This document shows, in pieces, positions 16,800 through 25,015 of a DNA stretch of 64,000 bases (within the stretch, counting starts at the first letter, position 1; the number at the start of each line of letters is the position of its first letter). The notes beneath the pieces are model-generated. The model had not been told where the DNA came from. It searched no databases and saw only the letters and a list, made by a program, of their open reading frames with translations. Origin of the DNA: Streptomyces sp. NBC_01264 (GTDB lineage Bacteria; Actinomycetota; Actinomycetes; Streptomycetales; Streptomycetaceae); the NCBI RefSeq assembly GCF_026340675.1, contig NZ_JAPEOX010000001.1, positions 1,922,001 through 1,986,000 of the forward strand, written 5' to 3'. The position numbers and the translations under genes are program-made.

Positions 16800-17632
16800 A
16801 CGAGGACCTGCAAGCCTTCGCCGAAGACAAGAAGGGCAAGTTCCACTGCGAGGTCAGCCCCCGCCACCTGGCCGGTACAGGAGACCCCCGGCACATCACG
16901 CACAGCCTGCGCGCGGCGGGCTGGAAGCATGACGGTGACCGCGGTCTCCCGCAGGTCTCCCTGACGAGCCCCGACCGCTCGCTGGGTCTCGTCCTCGACC
17001 CCTTCTCACCGCACCAAGCGTGGTCGGTGGGCAGCGCCCTGATGTTCGTGCCCGGCTACTGGCACGCCGGGTTCACCCGCAACGCCCCGGTCGAGATCAT
17101 CGCGGGACTGACCGACTCCCTCATCCGACCAGCCCCCACGCACGCTCCACCAGACCTATGGGAGACGCTGGCTGCCGCCGGGTGGAATGCCAGCGACGGA
17201 CCTCGCGGGCGCGAGGCCTCAGCACCCGGCCAGGGACTGAAGATCCAACAGTTCGGGTCGGACAAGCCAGACGACGACCGCTTCTGGTGGAGGATCCAGG
17301 CCGTCGAGGAGACCTACGGCGGCGGGGTCGAAACGGTCTGGTCTGCCGCCCTTGACCAAACCACCCCAACGCACGTCATGGCCGGCCTGATCAAGGAGCT
17401 CGCCAACCCGGCCGCCTTGCTCCGAGGTTCACACGACCAAGGCGCCCACTACCGGGCGACTGAGGGCGACATGTTCACCGCCGGGCCCCAGATCGTGGAG
17501 GCCCACAGCGCACGCCTGGACGCGGCGCGCGCCGGGGCCCGAGCCCTCGCCCGAGCAGCAAAGCCGCCGTCCGCCCGTCCGCACTCGCCCGCCCCGGCCG
17601 CAACTGCCGCGGCGACGGGCCGCAGCCGGTAG
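16796..17632 (+). CDS. DUF317 domain protein (second copy)
   Basis: 278 residues from GTG 16796, overlapping the upstream stop. The first DUF317 repeat is at about 18-117 (SPRHLAGTGDPRHITHSLRAAGWKHDG, LTSPDRSLGLVLDPFSPH, APVEIIAGLTDSLIRP). The second is at about 120-210 (LWETLAAAGWNASDG, QTTPTHVMAGLIKELANP). The C-terminal extension is Ala/Arg-rich and ends ATAAATGRSR, almost the same ending as the first copy. Function unknown; possibly a substrate or regulator of the transfer apparatus given the tail (inference). Confidence 0.82.
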   Translation: MNEDLQAFAEDKKGKFHCEVSPRHLAGTGDPRHITHSLRAAGWKHDGDRGLPQVSLTSPDRSLGLVLDPFSPHQAWSVGSALMFVPGYWHAGFTRNAPVEIIAGLTDSLIRPAPTHAPPDLWETLAAAGWNASDGPRGREASAPGQGLKIQQFGSDKPDDDRFWWRIQAVEETYGGGVETVWSAALDQTTPTHVMAGLIKELANPAALLRGSHDQGAHYRATEGDMFTAGPQIVEAHSARLDAARAGARALARAAKPPSARPHSPAPAATAAATGRSR

Positions 17633-17717
17633 CTGATCCCGGAGGGTGGCGCGCCGACCCGTGCCCGCCCCCTCCGGGAACCCCACTCCCCTTCCGTTGG
17701 AAGGACGCCCTCTCCCC

Positions 17718-18272
17718 TTGGCCTTGTCCCCCACCGAACTCCACCGGCTACGCCTCCAGCAACTGGCCGTGTACGTACGCGACAGTCGCGCGCACCTCCA
17801 AACAGCGCGGGATGACCCCGGCGACGGAACCGAAGAACCGTCGATCGCGAGTACGGCAGCGCACGCGGCCACGTGGCGGGCGTTCCGGAAGATCTCCTAC
17901 AGCACCGCGCAGCTGGTCACCGTCGCCGAGATCCAGGCCACGCGGCTACCCGCGGACGTCCTACCCGATTCCTGGGCCGCCGTCTGCGCGGGCCTGCGCG
18001 ACGCAGCCCGCCGCCTGGACGAACTCCAGTCCCAGTGGCTGGTGGACCGCGAGGAGATCCTCGCCCGCGACACCGATACGCGAACTGAGTACGAAGCAAC
18101 CCTCCAGCGCCGCAACCACGCCGCCTGGCCGTACCTGTCCCTCTGGTCCCGCGATGCAGAAACGATCCTTCAGATCGACGTTCTCGCGCGCAGTCTCACC
18201 GCTCCCGTAGCCCGCATTCCCGGACTGCCCCCACTTCCCCGCCGCCGTGCCGCGCCGCCGAACCGTCCCTGA
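17718..18272 (+). CDS. Hypothetical helical protein before virD4
   Basis: TTG 17718 is preceded by GGAAGGA (17699-17705) and gives 184 residues starting ALSPTELHRLRLQQLAVYVR; GTG 17646 would add 24 low-complexity residues. The protein is a long helical bundle with polar surfaces (WRAFRKISYSTAQLVTVAEIQ, LRDAARRLDELQSQWLVDREEIL). The end is Pro/Arg-rich (PPLPRRRAAPPNRP). It directly precedes the coupling-protein gene (23-base gap), so it may be its chaperone or adaptor, but nothing in the sequence proves this. Confidence 0.6.
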   Translation: MALSPTELHRLRLQQLAVYVRDSRAHLQTARDDPGDGTEEPSIASTAAHAATWRAFRKISYSTAQLVTVAEIQATRLPADVLPDSWAAVCAGLRDAARRLDELQSQWLVDREEILARDTDTRTEYEATLQRRNHAAWPYLSLWSRDAETILQIDVLARSLTAPVARIPGLPPLPRRRAAPPNRP

Positions 18273-18295
18273 ACCAACGCTCCTAGGACCTCCGC

Positions 18296-20086
18296 TTGCC
18301 ACCCAACCGACCCGACTCCTCCAACGACTTCACCGACCTGTCCTTCAAGCTGCTGCTCGGCACCCTGGCCGTGGCCATCCCCTGGGCCAACCTCGCCTGG
18401 CTGGGCGCCAACAGCACCACCTGGCTGACCGGTGCAGGCGCTTGGGCCGCGTACGACCCGGCCAACGCTCTCCTCCACCCGGAACGGCTGTGGCCCACCA
18501 CCGGCAGCACCGCCCTGGTGATCGGCCGCCTCATCGTCCCCGCGGTCCTCCTGGCCACGATCGCACTCGTCGCACACAGCCTGTGGAAGAAGCGCGCCGG
18601 CGGGGGGACGAAGAAGAAGGTCGTGGGGATGGCCAAGGCCCGCGACATCGAACCACTTCTTGCCAAGTCCCTCAACGGCAAAGCCCGATCACTGCGCCCC
18701 AGCCTGAAGGAGGTCAAGAACCTCGCGCCCAAGGACACCGGAATCCTCCTCGGCAACATCGCCGGAAGCCGTACCGAGGTCCGGATGAACTTCGAGGACG
18801 TGGCCGTCGCGATCATGGCACCCCGGTCGGGCAAGACGACCACCCTGGCCATCCCCATGATCCTGGCCGCCCCCGGCCCGGTCCTCCTGACCTCGAACAA
18901 GGCCGCCGGCGACGCCTACACCTGTTGCCTCGACGCCCGCGGCGCGGTGGGCCGGACCTGGTCGATGGACCCGCAGCAGATCGCCCACGCGGAGCGGACC
19001 ATGTGGTGGAACCCGCTCGCCGACGCCGACAGCCTCGAAGGGGCCGGCCGCCTCGCCGGCCACTTCCTGACCGCCGCCGTCGATGCCAGCCAGCAGGGCG
19101 ACTTCTGGTCCAAGGCCGCCTCCAACGTGCTGAGCCAGTTGTTCCTCGCGGCCGCACTCGACCAGCGCCCCATCACCGACGTCATGAGCTGGCTCGCGTT
19201 CCCTGCCGACCGAACCCCGCTCGACCTCTTGCGCGACCACGGCTTCACCGCCGTCGCCTCCCAGCTCAAGGGCACCGTGGAAGGGCCGCCGGAAACACGG
19301 GACGGCATCTTCGAAACCAGCAGGCAGTACGCCGCCTGCCTCCTCAACGCCGACATCGCGAAGTGGGTCACCCCGCAGAAGGACGCGGACGAGTTCAAGC
19401 CCCGCGACTTCGTAACCAGCACCGACACCTTGTTCCTCCTCAGCAAGGATGGCGGCGGCGGCGCCTCTGCCCTCATCGCAGCCTGCGCGGACTCCGTGAT
19501 GCGCACCGCGACGTCCCAGGCCGAGCGCGCCGGCGGGCGGCTCGACCCGCCCATGATCTGCGTCCTCGACGAGGCCGCAAATGTCTGCAAAATCTCAGAC
19601 TTGCCCGATCTGTACTCCCACCTCGGCAGCCGAGGCATCATCCCCATCACAATCCTGCAGTCCTACCGGCAGGGCCAGCGCGTCTGGGGCGATGCCGGCA
19701 TGGACGCCATGTGGAGCGCCTCCACCATCAAGGTCATCGGCAGTGGCATCGACGACCCCGACTTCGCGGACAAGCTGTCCCGGATGATCGGCGACCACGA
19801 CGTCGAGACCACCTCCACCTCGACCTCCGACTCCGGGAAGTCCACGTCGGTCTCCATGCGGCAGGAGCGGATCCTGCCGGCCGACGCCATCCGTGCCCTC
19901 CCCAAGGGGTCCGGACTCCTCTTCGCCACCGGTATGCGCCCCGCGATGCTCGACATGCGCCCGTGGTACCTGGAACCCGGCGCCGACGAGCTGTCTGCCG
20001 CCTCCGCCCGCGCTTCGAAGGCCATCACAGCCCGAGCCATCGCCAAGGTGACACCCGGCCAATCCGACTTCGGAACCGCCTCCTGA
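18296..20086 (+). CDS. VirD4/TraG-like type IV coupling protein
   Basis: 596 residues from TTG 18296. Two N-terminal membrane segments (about 17-40 and 72-95) anchor a cytoplasmic ATPase. Walker A is APRSGKTTTLAIP at about 176-188. Walker B is MICVLDEAANVCKISDLPDLY at about 419-439, with the downstream SHLGSRGIIPITILQSYRQGQ signature of the TraM-recognition/TraG family. Coupling proteins select DNA-relaxase complexes and effector proteins and feed them to the T4SS channel. Its location after 12 kb of cargo genes, away from virB4, is unusual. The C-terminus (GQSDFGTAS) has no Arg tail. Confidence 0.92.
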   Translation: MPPNRPDSSNDFTDLSFKLLLGTLAVAIPWANLAWLGANSTTWLTGAGAWAAYDPANALLHPERLWPTTGSTALVIGRLIVPAVLLATIALVAHSLWKKRAGGGTKKKVVGMAKARDIEPLLAKSLNGKARSLRPSLKEVKNLAPKDTGILLGNIAGSRTEVRMNFEDVAVAIMAPRSGKTTTLAIPMILAAPGPVLLTSNKAAGDAYTCCLDARGAVGRTWSMDPQQIAHAERTMWWNPLADADSLEGAGRLAGHFLTAAVDASQQGDFWSKAASNVLSQLFLAAALDQRPITDVMSWLAFPADRTPLDLLRDHGFTAVASQLKGTVEGPPETRDGIFETSRQYAACLLNADIAKWVTPQKDADEFKPRDFVTSTDTLFLLSKDGGGGASALIAACADSVMRTATSQAERAGGRLDPPMICVLDEAANVCKISDLPDLYSHLGSRGIIPITILQSYRQGQRVWGDAGMDAMWSASTIKVIGSGIDDPDFADKLSRMIGDHDVETTSTSTSDSGKSTSVSMRQERILPADAIRALPKGSGLLFATGMRPAMLDMRPWYLEPGADELSAASARASKAITARAIAKVTPGQSDFGTAS

Positions 20087-20223
20087 ACCGACTGGGCGCA
20101 TCCAGCCCCAGTCCGTCCTCACCACACCCCCCAGCCCCTAGTCCTCGGCATGCCCTCAGCCCAACTCCCCCACGCGTCCCGTACTCGCCCGTAGCCCGGG
20201 TCCGCTCACTCCCTGGAGGCCCC

Positions 20224-20889
20224 ATCAACGAAGACAATCACGCCGTGCCGATCAAGACCTTTCGAGAGCTCACCGTGGAGGAGTACGAACAACTCTGTGA
20301 AGATCTCGACGCGCCTCTCAGGCGCTTGGCAGACCTGGATGACGTGTTCAGGCAGCTCTGCAGCGAGGTACGCGGACTCTCCTACACGGTTGATACCGAC
20401 GCCCAGCGCAAAATCACCCCCCTCCTCCTCAGAGCTGTGGCCCTGACGGCCGACGCAGTCGAGGTCCTCGGAGTACTGGACAGCAGCAAGTACGCGTCGA
20501 TGCCCCGTCGGGATTCCTTCCTGGAAAGGGTCACCGGGCTCGTCCACGACTCCTCGCTGGCTACCACCAACCTGGCCGTCGCGCTCAGCGCCAACCCGTA
20601 CACCGAGACTCCCGCACCGCTCTCAAGGCCGAACGGATACCGCCCCCTTATCCGTCACTTCGAGGCGGAGTACACGATGGCGTGGCACCTTGCTGAGGGA
20701 TCCAATCTGCTCGAACGCAGCGCCGACACCTGCACCAATGCCGCGGATGCCATGTCATGGGACTTGGACGTCGCCGATCAGGCACGCAATCAACGGCATC
20801 TGAACATCGCGGTCCATGCCAGCGCAGTAACGGCCCTACCCGTCGCGCCCCCTGCGAAGGCTGCACCGCCGCCGAGCCTCCGCCGGTAG
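20224..20889 (+). CDS. Hypothetical cargo protein after virD4; possible ATC start
   Basis: GGAGG (20215-20219) is followed four bases later by an in-frame ATC (20224) giving 221 residues; GTG 20245 has no ribosome-binding site at a normal distance. The product is helical (VEEYEQLCEDLDAPLRRLADLDDVF near 20-45) with a long Ala/Leu-rich middle (LLLRAVALTADAVEVLGVLDSSKYASM). It ends VAPPAKAAPPPSLRR. It resembles in style the other helical cargo proteins. No family recognised. The hairpin 55 bases downstream may terminate its transcript. Confidence 0.55.
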   Translation: MNEDNHAVPIKTFRELTVEEYEQLCEDLDAPLRRLADLDDVFRQLCSEVRGLSYTVDTDAQRKITPLLLRAVALTADAVEVLGVLDSSKYASMPRRDSFLERVTGLVHDSSLATTNLAVALSANPYTETPAPLSRPNGYRPLIRHFEAEYTMAWHLAEGSNLLERSADTCTNAADAMSWDLDVADQARNQRHLNIAVHASAVTALPVAPPAKAAPPPSLRR

Positions 20890-20944
20890 CCCCGGCGCCG
20901 CTACGGGTCGCGCGCACGCAGCCGTCGAATTTGGCCGCGCGCCT

Positions 20945-20970
20945 CGGGCCACCCGTCGCTGGGTGGCCCG
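20945..20970 (+). terminator. 10-bp hairpin, probable terminator after the 20224 gene
   Basis: Arms 20945-20954 and 20961-20970 are perfectly complementary with a 6-base loop. It lies in a 153-base gap and is a good candidate for a factor-independent stop at the end of the virD4 transcript. No T-run follows. Confidence 0.65.
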
Positions 20971-21042
20971 GGCACCGCGGCCAGCTCGGCACCCGACGTC
21001 ATCCGCACACAGGCGTGCCTTCCTCCGCCCCCTGGAGTTGTC

Positions 21043-21840
21043 CTGAATACACCCTCTGCCGAAGCCGCTCGTGCCATCGAACGCCTCCGTGCCCTGTCCC
21101 ACGATTACGGAACGCTCCGTGAGGTCCTCGACAGCGCGCATCCCGTCGCTGGAACCCCGGCTTTCCCAGAACTCGCCTCCTGGTACGGCACCGCCCAGGG
21201 GCTCTCCGCCACCGCCCTCGCACTACTGCTGGCAGTATCCGAGCATCCGTACGCGCACACCACTGTGTCCGGACACCACGCCGTGGAAGCGCTCGGTCAG
21301 CTCGTCCAGCGCTCGGCCGACATCACCGCCCGCATCGCCGGCGCCGTCGGAATCGCCACCCAGTACCACCGCATCGACGGCCTCCCCGACCCGGTATCCG
21401 GCCAGATGGACTCGCTCACCGAGAAGCAGCTGATTCGCCTGGATGCCAGCGGCAGCCTCTCCGCCGGGCAGAGGCTGCGCCCCACCGAGCAGGGGCGACG
21501 AGCTCTCGACAGGGGACTTCAGCTTCCTGTCACGACCACGCTCACCGGCCCCCAGCACCGCGCCCTGCACCTCGTCCACGCCAGCACCGTCACGTACTGG
21601 CAGTGGCCCGGAAAACAGCCGACCGTGACTGCCGGATCACCCGAGAACATCACCCTGCGCTCGGTGAACTCCCTCTTTGAGAAAGGCCTCATCGGGCGGG
21701 ACCGCAGCACCAGCCTGCACACGGGACAGCACCTGTACCTCACCGACGACGGACACCGCCTCCTTCACCATCTCGGACCCGCGCCCACGCCGGCACCCCC
21801 CGCCCCCTCACGTCGTCCAGGCCCCGCCCCGGCTCGCTGA
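21043..21840 (+). CDS. Cargo protein with winged-helix-like C-terminal modules; probable CTG start
   Basis: CTG 21043 lies five bases after GGAG (21034-21037) and gives 265 residues beginning LNTPSAEAARAIERLRALSH; GTG 21265 would remove a well-structured helical N-terminus. The C-terminal half has two MarR-like winged modules: MDSLTEKQLIRLDASGSLSA with LRPTEQGRRALDRG, and LTGPQHRALHLVHAS ... LFEKGLIGRDRSTSL ... LYLTDDGHRLLHHLG. The protein at 21903 has a similar plan, so they are paralogues. The tail is SRRPGPAPAR. DNA binding is plausible but not shown. Confidence 0.58.
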   Translation: MNTPSAEAARAIERLRALSHDYGTLREVLDSAHPVAGTPAFPELASWYGTAQGLSATALALLLAVSEHPYAHTTVSGHHAVEALGQLVQRSADITARIAGAVGIATQYHRIDGLPDPVSGQMDSLTEKQLIRLDASGSLSAGQRLRPTEQGRRALDRGLQLPVTTTLTGPQHRALHLVHASTVTYWQWPGKQPTVTAGSPENITLRSVNSLFEKGLIGRDRSTSLHTGQHLYLTDDGHRLLHHLGPAPTPAPPAPSRRPGPAPAR

Positions 21841-21902
21841 CTTGATCACCCCGTAGCGGAGCGTCCCACCTGACGACGGCCCTCCCCCGAAGGCCAGTTC
21901 TC

Positions 21903-22784
21903 TTGACCGAAGACGTCCTCTTCTCCCTCCCCGAGACACCCTCGCCGCCCGAACCCGCCCCCTCCCTACCCGTGCCGGCCCCTGCCTCTCCGCCCATCCC
22001 CGCCGAGCCCTCTCCGGTGGTGCGTCTGCTTGCGCTCGGCGACCAGTTCACCCAGCACAACGACCACATGGCCCGGCTCCGGCCGACCTACGGTGCCGCC
22101 CGCGGGCACGCCTCCGCTCAGATCCTGGTGCTCGCCTGCCTGGAGGCTGTCCAGGCCATCGCGGACCAGCCGATACACGCGAACGTCGCGCTGACCGAGG
22201 CCGCGGTCCGGATCAAGCAACTCGCCGTTCTCACCGGACAGGCAGTCCGTCACCTCGCCGAAGCCAAGGCACTGCTCAGCGCGCCGGCTTCGCCGCCGGC
22301 GCTGGCGTCCCGGGGCGGAGAGATCGAGCGCCAGATCCAGCTGGCCCGGGAGCTGACGGCTCTGGCTCCAGCTGCGGCCGTCGAGTCAGCGAGCACCGTC
22401 GCCTTGGAAATCCACCGCCGCAGGAACTCCACCAACACAACGGCGGACGGCCTGACTCCCGCCGAGCGGACCGCACTTCACGCCACCGCCCGAGGACACG
22501 TTGTGATCGGCCGGCAGCAGGGACGCGAGTACGTACACAGCCGCGACAGCTCCGTGGACATCGGCACGCTCCGCGTCCTGGAAGGCAATGGCCTCATCGC
22601 GATCGAGCCCGCCGGTGCCCCGCCGGCCTTCGACGGAGGGCCTCCGCTCGATCGTGTCCGTCTCACCCTCAGTGGCGCACTGTCCGTCGCGGCCCTCCTC
22701 GGGTACAGCCCCCAGAGCCCTGCCCGAGCCACCCCCACCGCTCGGCCCGCGCTGTCCACCCCATCGCCGACACGAGTCCGCTGA
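21903..22784 (+). CDS. Paralogue of the 21043 protein with winged-helix-like end
   Basis: 293 residues from TTG 21903. After a 40-residue Pro-rich start, the helical N-terminal domain (LLALGDQFTQHNDHMARLRPTYG, ILVLACLEAVQAIADQP) carries an Ala-rich bundle. The C-terminal domain LTPAERTALHATARGHVVIG ... LRVLEGNGLIAIEPAG ... VRLTLSGALSVAALLGY parallels the second winged module of the upstream protein. It ends STPSPTRVR. Both genes are probably one operon. Unknown role; the two could be regulators or transferred DNA-binding proteins. Confidence 0.58.
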   Translation: MTEDVLFSLPETPSPPEPAPSLPVPAPASPPIPAEPSPVVRLLALGDQFTQHNDHMARLRPTYGAARGHASAQILVLACLEAVQAIADQPIHANVALTEAAVRIKQLAVLTGQAVRHLAEAKALLSAPASPPALASRGGEIERQIQLARELTALAPAAAVESASTVALEIHRRRNSTNTTADGLTPAERTALHATARGHVVIGRQQGREYVHSRDSSVDIGTLRVLEGNGLIAIEPAGAPPAFDGGPPLDRVRLTLSGALSVAALLGYSPQSPARATPTARPALSTPSPTRVR

Positions 22785-22853
22785 CCCGTTGCCCCGCCTC
22801 TCCCGCCTGCGCGCCGTGGCAATCCGGCGCCCGCACTACCTTGGAATCCCTAC

Positions 22854-23783
22854 TTGGAAATCCCCCGCCACCGCCTGCTCTCCCTCGGAGCCGGCGTCCA
22901 GTCTTCAGCCCTCCTCGCGCTCTCCGCCAGTGGGACCCTCCCGCGAGTCGACGCCGCGATCTTCGCCGATACCGGCTGGGAACCCCGCGCCGTGTACGAC
23001 CACCTCGACCGGCTGGAGCGCGAGGTAGCCAAACCGGCCGACATCCCCATCGTGCGTGTTTCCTCCGGAAATATTCGCAAGGATGCCCTCGATCCGAATC
23101 ACCGGTTCGCCTCAATGCCGCTCTACATTCTCAATAGGGACGGCAAGAATGGAATGACTCGACGCCAATGCACGGGCGAATATAAGATAAAGCCGATAAA
23201 GAAGGCCGTGCGTGAACTCCTCGGCTACCCGTACCCGATTCGTGTCCCGAAGGGCGTGTTCGTCGAGCAGTGGGTCGGCATCTCCACCGACGAATTCCAT
23301 CGGGCCAAGGAGGCTGACGTCAAGTACATGCGCAACCGGCATCCCCTCATCGATCTGGGCTGGTCACGCACGGACTGCATTCGGTACCTGACCTCACTCG
23401 GCCTGGCGGACACTCCGAAGTCCAGTTGCCTGGGTTGCCCCTTCCACGGTAATCGGCAGTGGAGAACCATAAGGGACACCTCGCCTGCCGAGTGGGAAGA
23501 CGTAGTCGAATTCGATGCAGCGATCCGCAAGGGAAACGCGCGCGCCAACGCGACGGGAAACCAGTTGCTCGGGCAGGCATTTCTCCACCGCTCCCGCGTG
23601 CCCCTGAGTGAAGCTCCGATCGACCACGTCACCGCAGCGGAATGGGCTGCCATCCAGCAGGAAACCAGCACCGATCTCGATGAGCTGGAACAAGGGGTCT
23701 CCAACGGCTGCTCGCCCTGGGCCTGCCGCGGCTCCGAGGCCGAGACGGACCTGGTCCAGGACGACTTCGGGCTGGCGACGTGA
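22854..23783 (+). CDS. PP-loop (PAPS reductase-like) enzyme of a mobile-element modification module
   Basis: 309 residues from TTG 22854. LLSLGAGVQSSALLALSASG (about 7-26) is a PP-loop ATP-binding motif of the PAPS-reductase/N-type ATP pyrophosphatase superfamily. FADTGWEP (about 38), RRQCTGEYKIKPIKKAV (about 103-119) and SSCLGCPFHGNRQWR (about 190-204) are the usual accompanying motifs of phage/plasmid PAPS-reductase-like proteins. It probably activates a substrate with ATP for sulfur or base modification rather than reducing sulfate. The stretch 23,050-23,560 is visibly less GC-rich than all neighbours. The stop overlaps the methyltransferase start, so the two are co-translated. Confidence 0.85.
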   Translation: MEIPRHRLLSLGAGVQSSALLALSASGTLPRVDAAIFADTGWEPRAVYDHLDRLEREVAKPADIPIVRVSSGNIRKDALDPNHRFASMPLYILNRDGKNGMTRRQCTGEYKIKPIKKAVRELLGYPYPIRVPKGVFVEQWVGISTDEFHRAKEADVKYMRNRHPLIDLGWSRTDCIRYLTSLGLADTPKSSCLGCPFHGNRQWRTIRDTSPAEWEDVVEFDAAIRKGNARANATGNQLLGQAFLHRSRVPLSEAPIDHVTAAEWAAIQQETSTDLDELEQGVSNGCSPWACRGSEAETDLVQDDFGLAT

Positions 23784-25015
23784 TGCGCTACGTCTTCGAC
23801 CTGTTCGCGGGCCCGGGCGGCTGGAGCCACGCCCTGCATGTTCTCGGTGTACGGGACATCGGCCTGGAATGGGACGAGTGGGCCTGCAAGACCCGTGGCC
23901 GCGCTGGCCAGTTGACGATCCGCACCGATGTGGCGATGTACCCGGCCTGGCCTCTGGTCGGCCGGACTGATGGGTTCCTGGCGAGCCCACCCTGTCAGGC
24001 GTGGTCGATGGCCGGCAGGAGGCTCGGCCTGCTCGACCAGCCGCTCGTCCACCAGGCCGTCGCCGACCTCGCTGTCGGCCGCGACACCCGGGAGCAGCTC
24101 TTGGCCGCCTGCAAGGACCCCAGGTCGCTGCTGGCCGCGGAGCCGATGCGCTACCTCCACGCCCTGCACTCGGTGGGTGAGCCGGAGTGGGTCCTCATGG
24201 AGGAAGTCCCGGACGTCCTGCCGCTGTGGCGGCAGTACGCCGTGATCCTTCGGGGCTGGGGCTTCTCCGTCTGGACCGGAATCCTTAACGCTGCCGATTA
24301 CGGGGTGCCCCAGACCCGGCGGCGGGCGATCCTGATCGCCTCCCGGACCCGCGTGGCCGAACCGCCGACGCCGACCCACGCGCAGGCTGCCGAGCCCGAG
24401 TCGTTGTTCGGCCCGGGTCGCGAGAAGTGGGTGTCCATGGCTGAGGCCCTCGGCTGGGGCGCAACCGACCGCCCCGTCCCGACGGTATGCGCCGGCGGGG
24501 GCCCAGGCGGAGGGCCGGAGCCCTTCCCGTCCGGGGCCCGCAAGACCCTGGCCGACGCCCGCGACCGCGGCACCTGGAAGCCTCCCGCCTCGCGCCCCGC
24601 CACCCAGCGGAAGCGAACGCGTCCGTCTCGCTCTGAAGCTTCGGCTTGTACCTGCGGGAGGCACCCCTGGGCCTGGTCGCTCCGGAGCAACAACCAGGCC
24701 AACGCCACCATCCGCGCCATCGACGAGCCGGCCGGGACCTTGTTCTTCGGGCACCGGGCGAACGAGTGCGTGTGGGTCGCGGAGCCCGCGAACACCGCCA
24801 CCGGCGGGGAGGCAGCCGCGCCTGACCCCATCCGGATCACCGCCGCCGAAGCAGGGGCGCTGCAGACCTTCCCCGCGGGCTATCCGTGGGCCGGCACGAA
24901 GGGAGCCCAGTTCAGTCAGATAGGCAACGCTGTCCCACCCCTGCTGACCGGCCACCTCCTTGCGCCGCATCTCGGCAAGAGCCTCACTCGCGCCGACTTC
25001 ATCCTGGCTGCCTGA
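23783..25015 (+). CDS. DNA (cytosine-5) methyltransferase
   Basis: 410 residues from ATG 23783 (GTG 23780 is one codon earlier). Motif I is DLFAGPGGWSHAL (about 5-17), motif IV SPPCQAWSMAG with the catalytic Cys at about 71, motif VI EEV (in place of the usual ENV) in MEEVPDVLP, motif VIII QTRRRAILIA, and motif X QIGNAVPP near the end. It should methylate cytosine C5 in double-stranded DNA. The middle (about 210-300) holds the target-recognition part. There is no restriction endonuclease gene nearby, so it is probably an orphan used for self-protection or anti-restriction during transfer. The EEV variant deserves note because the Glu that protonates the base is kept. Confidence 0.9.
   Translation: MRYVFDLFAGPGGWSHALHVLGVRDIGLEWDEWACKTRGRAGQLTIRTDVAMYPAWPLVGRTDGFLASPPCQAWSMAGRRLGLLDQPLVHQAVADLAVGRDTREQLLAACKDPRSLLAAEPMRYLHALHSVGEPEWVLMEEVPDVLPLWRQYAVILRGWGFSVWTGILNAADYGVPQTRRRAILIASRTRVAEPPTPTHAQAAEPESLFGPGREKWVSMAEALGWGATDRPVPTVCAGGGPGGGPEPFPSGARKTLADARDRGTWKPPASRPATQRKRTRPSRSEASACTCGRHPWAWSLRSNNQANATIRAIDEPAGTLFFGHRANECVWVAEPANTATGGEAAAPDPIRITAAEAGALQTFPAGYPWAGTKGAQFSQIGNAVPPLLTGHLLAPHLGKSLTRADFILAA

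Noticed and set aside
18247..20244. Very long plus-strand open frame overlapping the virD4 gene
   Set aside because: It is the shifted-frame shadow of the virD4 gene (Arg/Pro-rich product). Only its last part, from about 20224, codes for a real protein.
20945..20970. Hairpins considered as CRISPR repeats or riboswitches
   Set aside because: Single occurrences without regular spacers, and no conserved riboswitch elements; no cas gene in the window.
23780..25015. Restriction-modification system
   Set aside because: A methyltransferase is present but no endonuclease or specificity gene is seen beside it.
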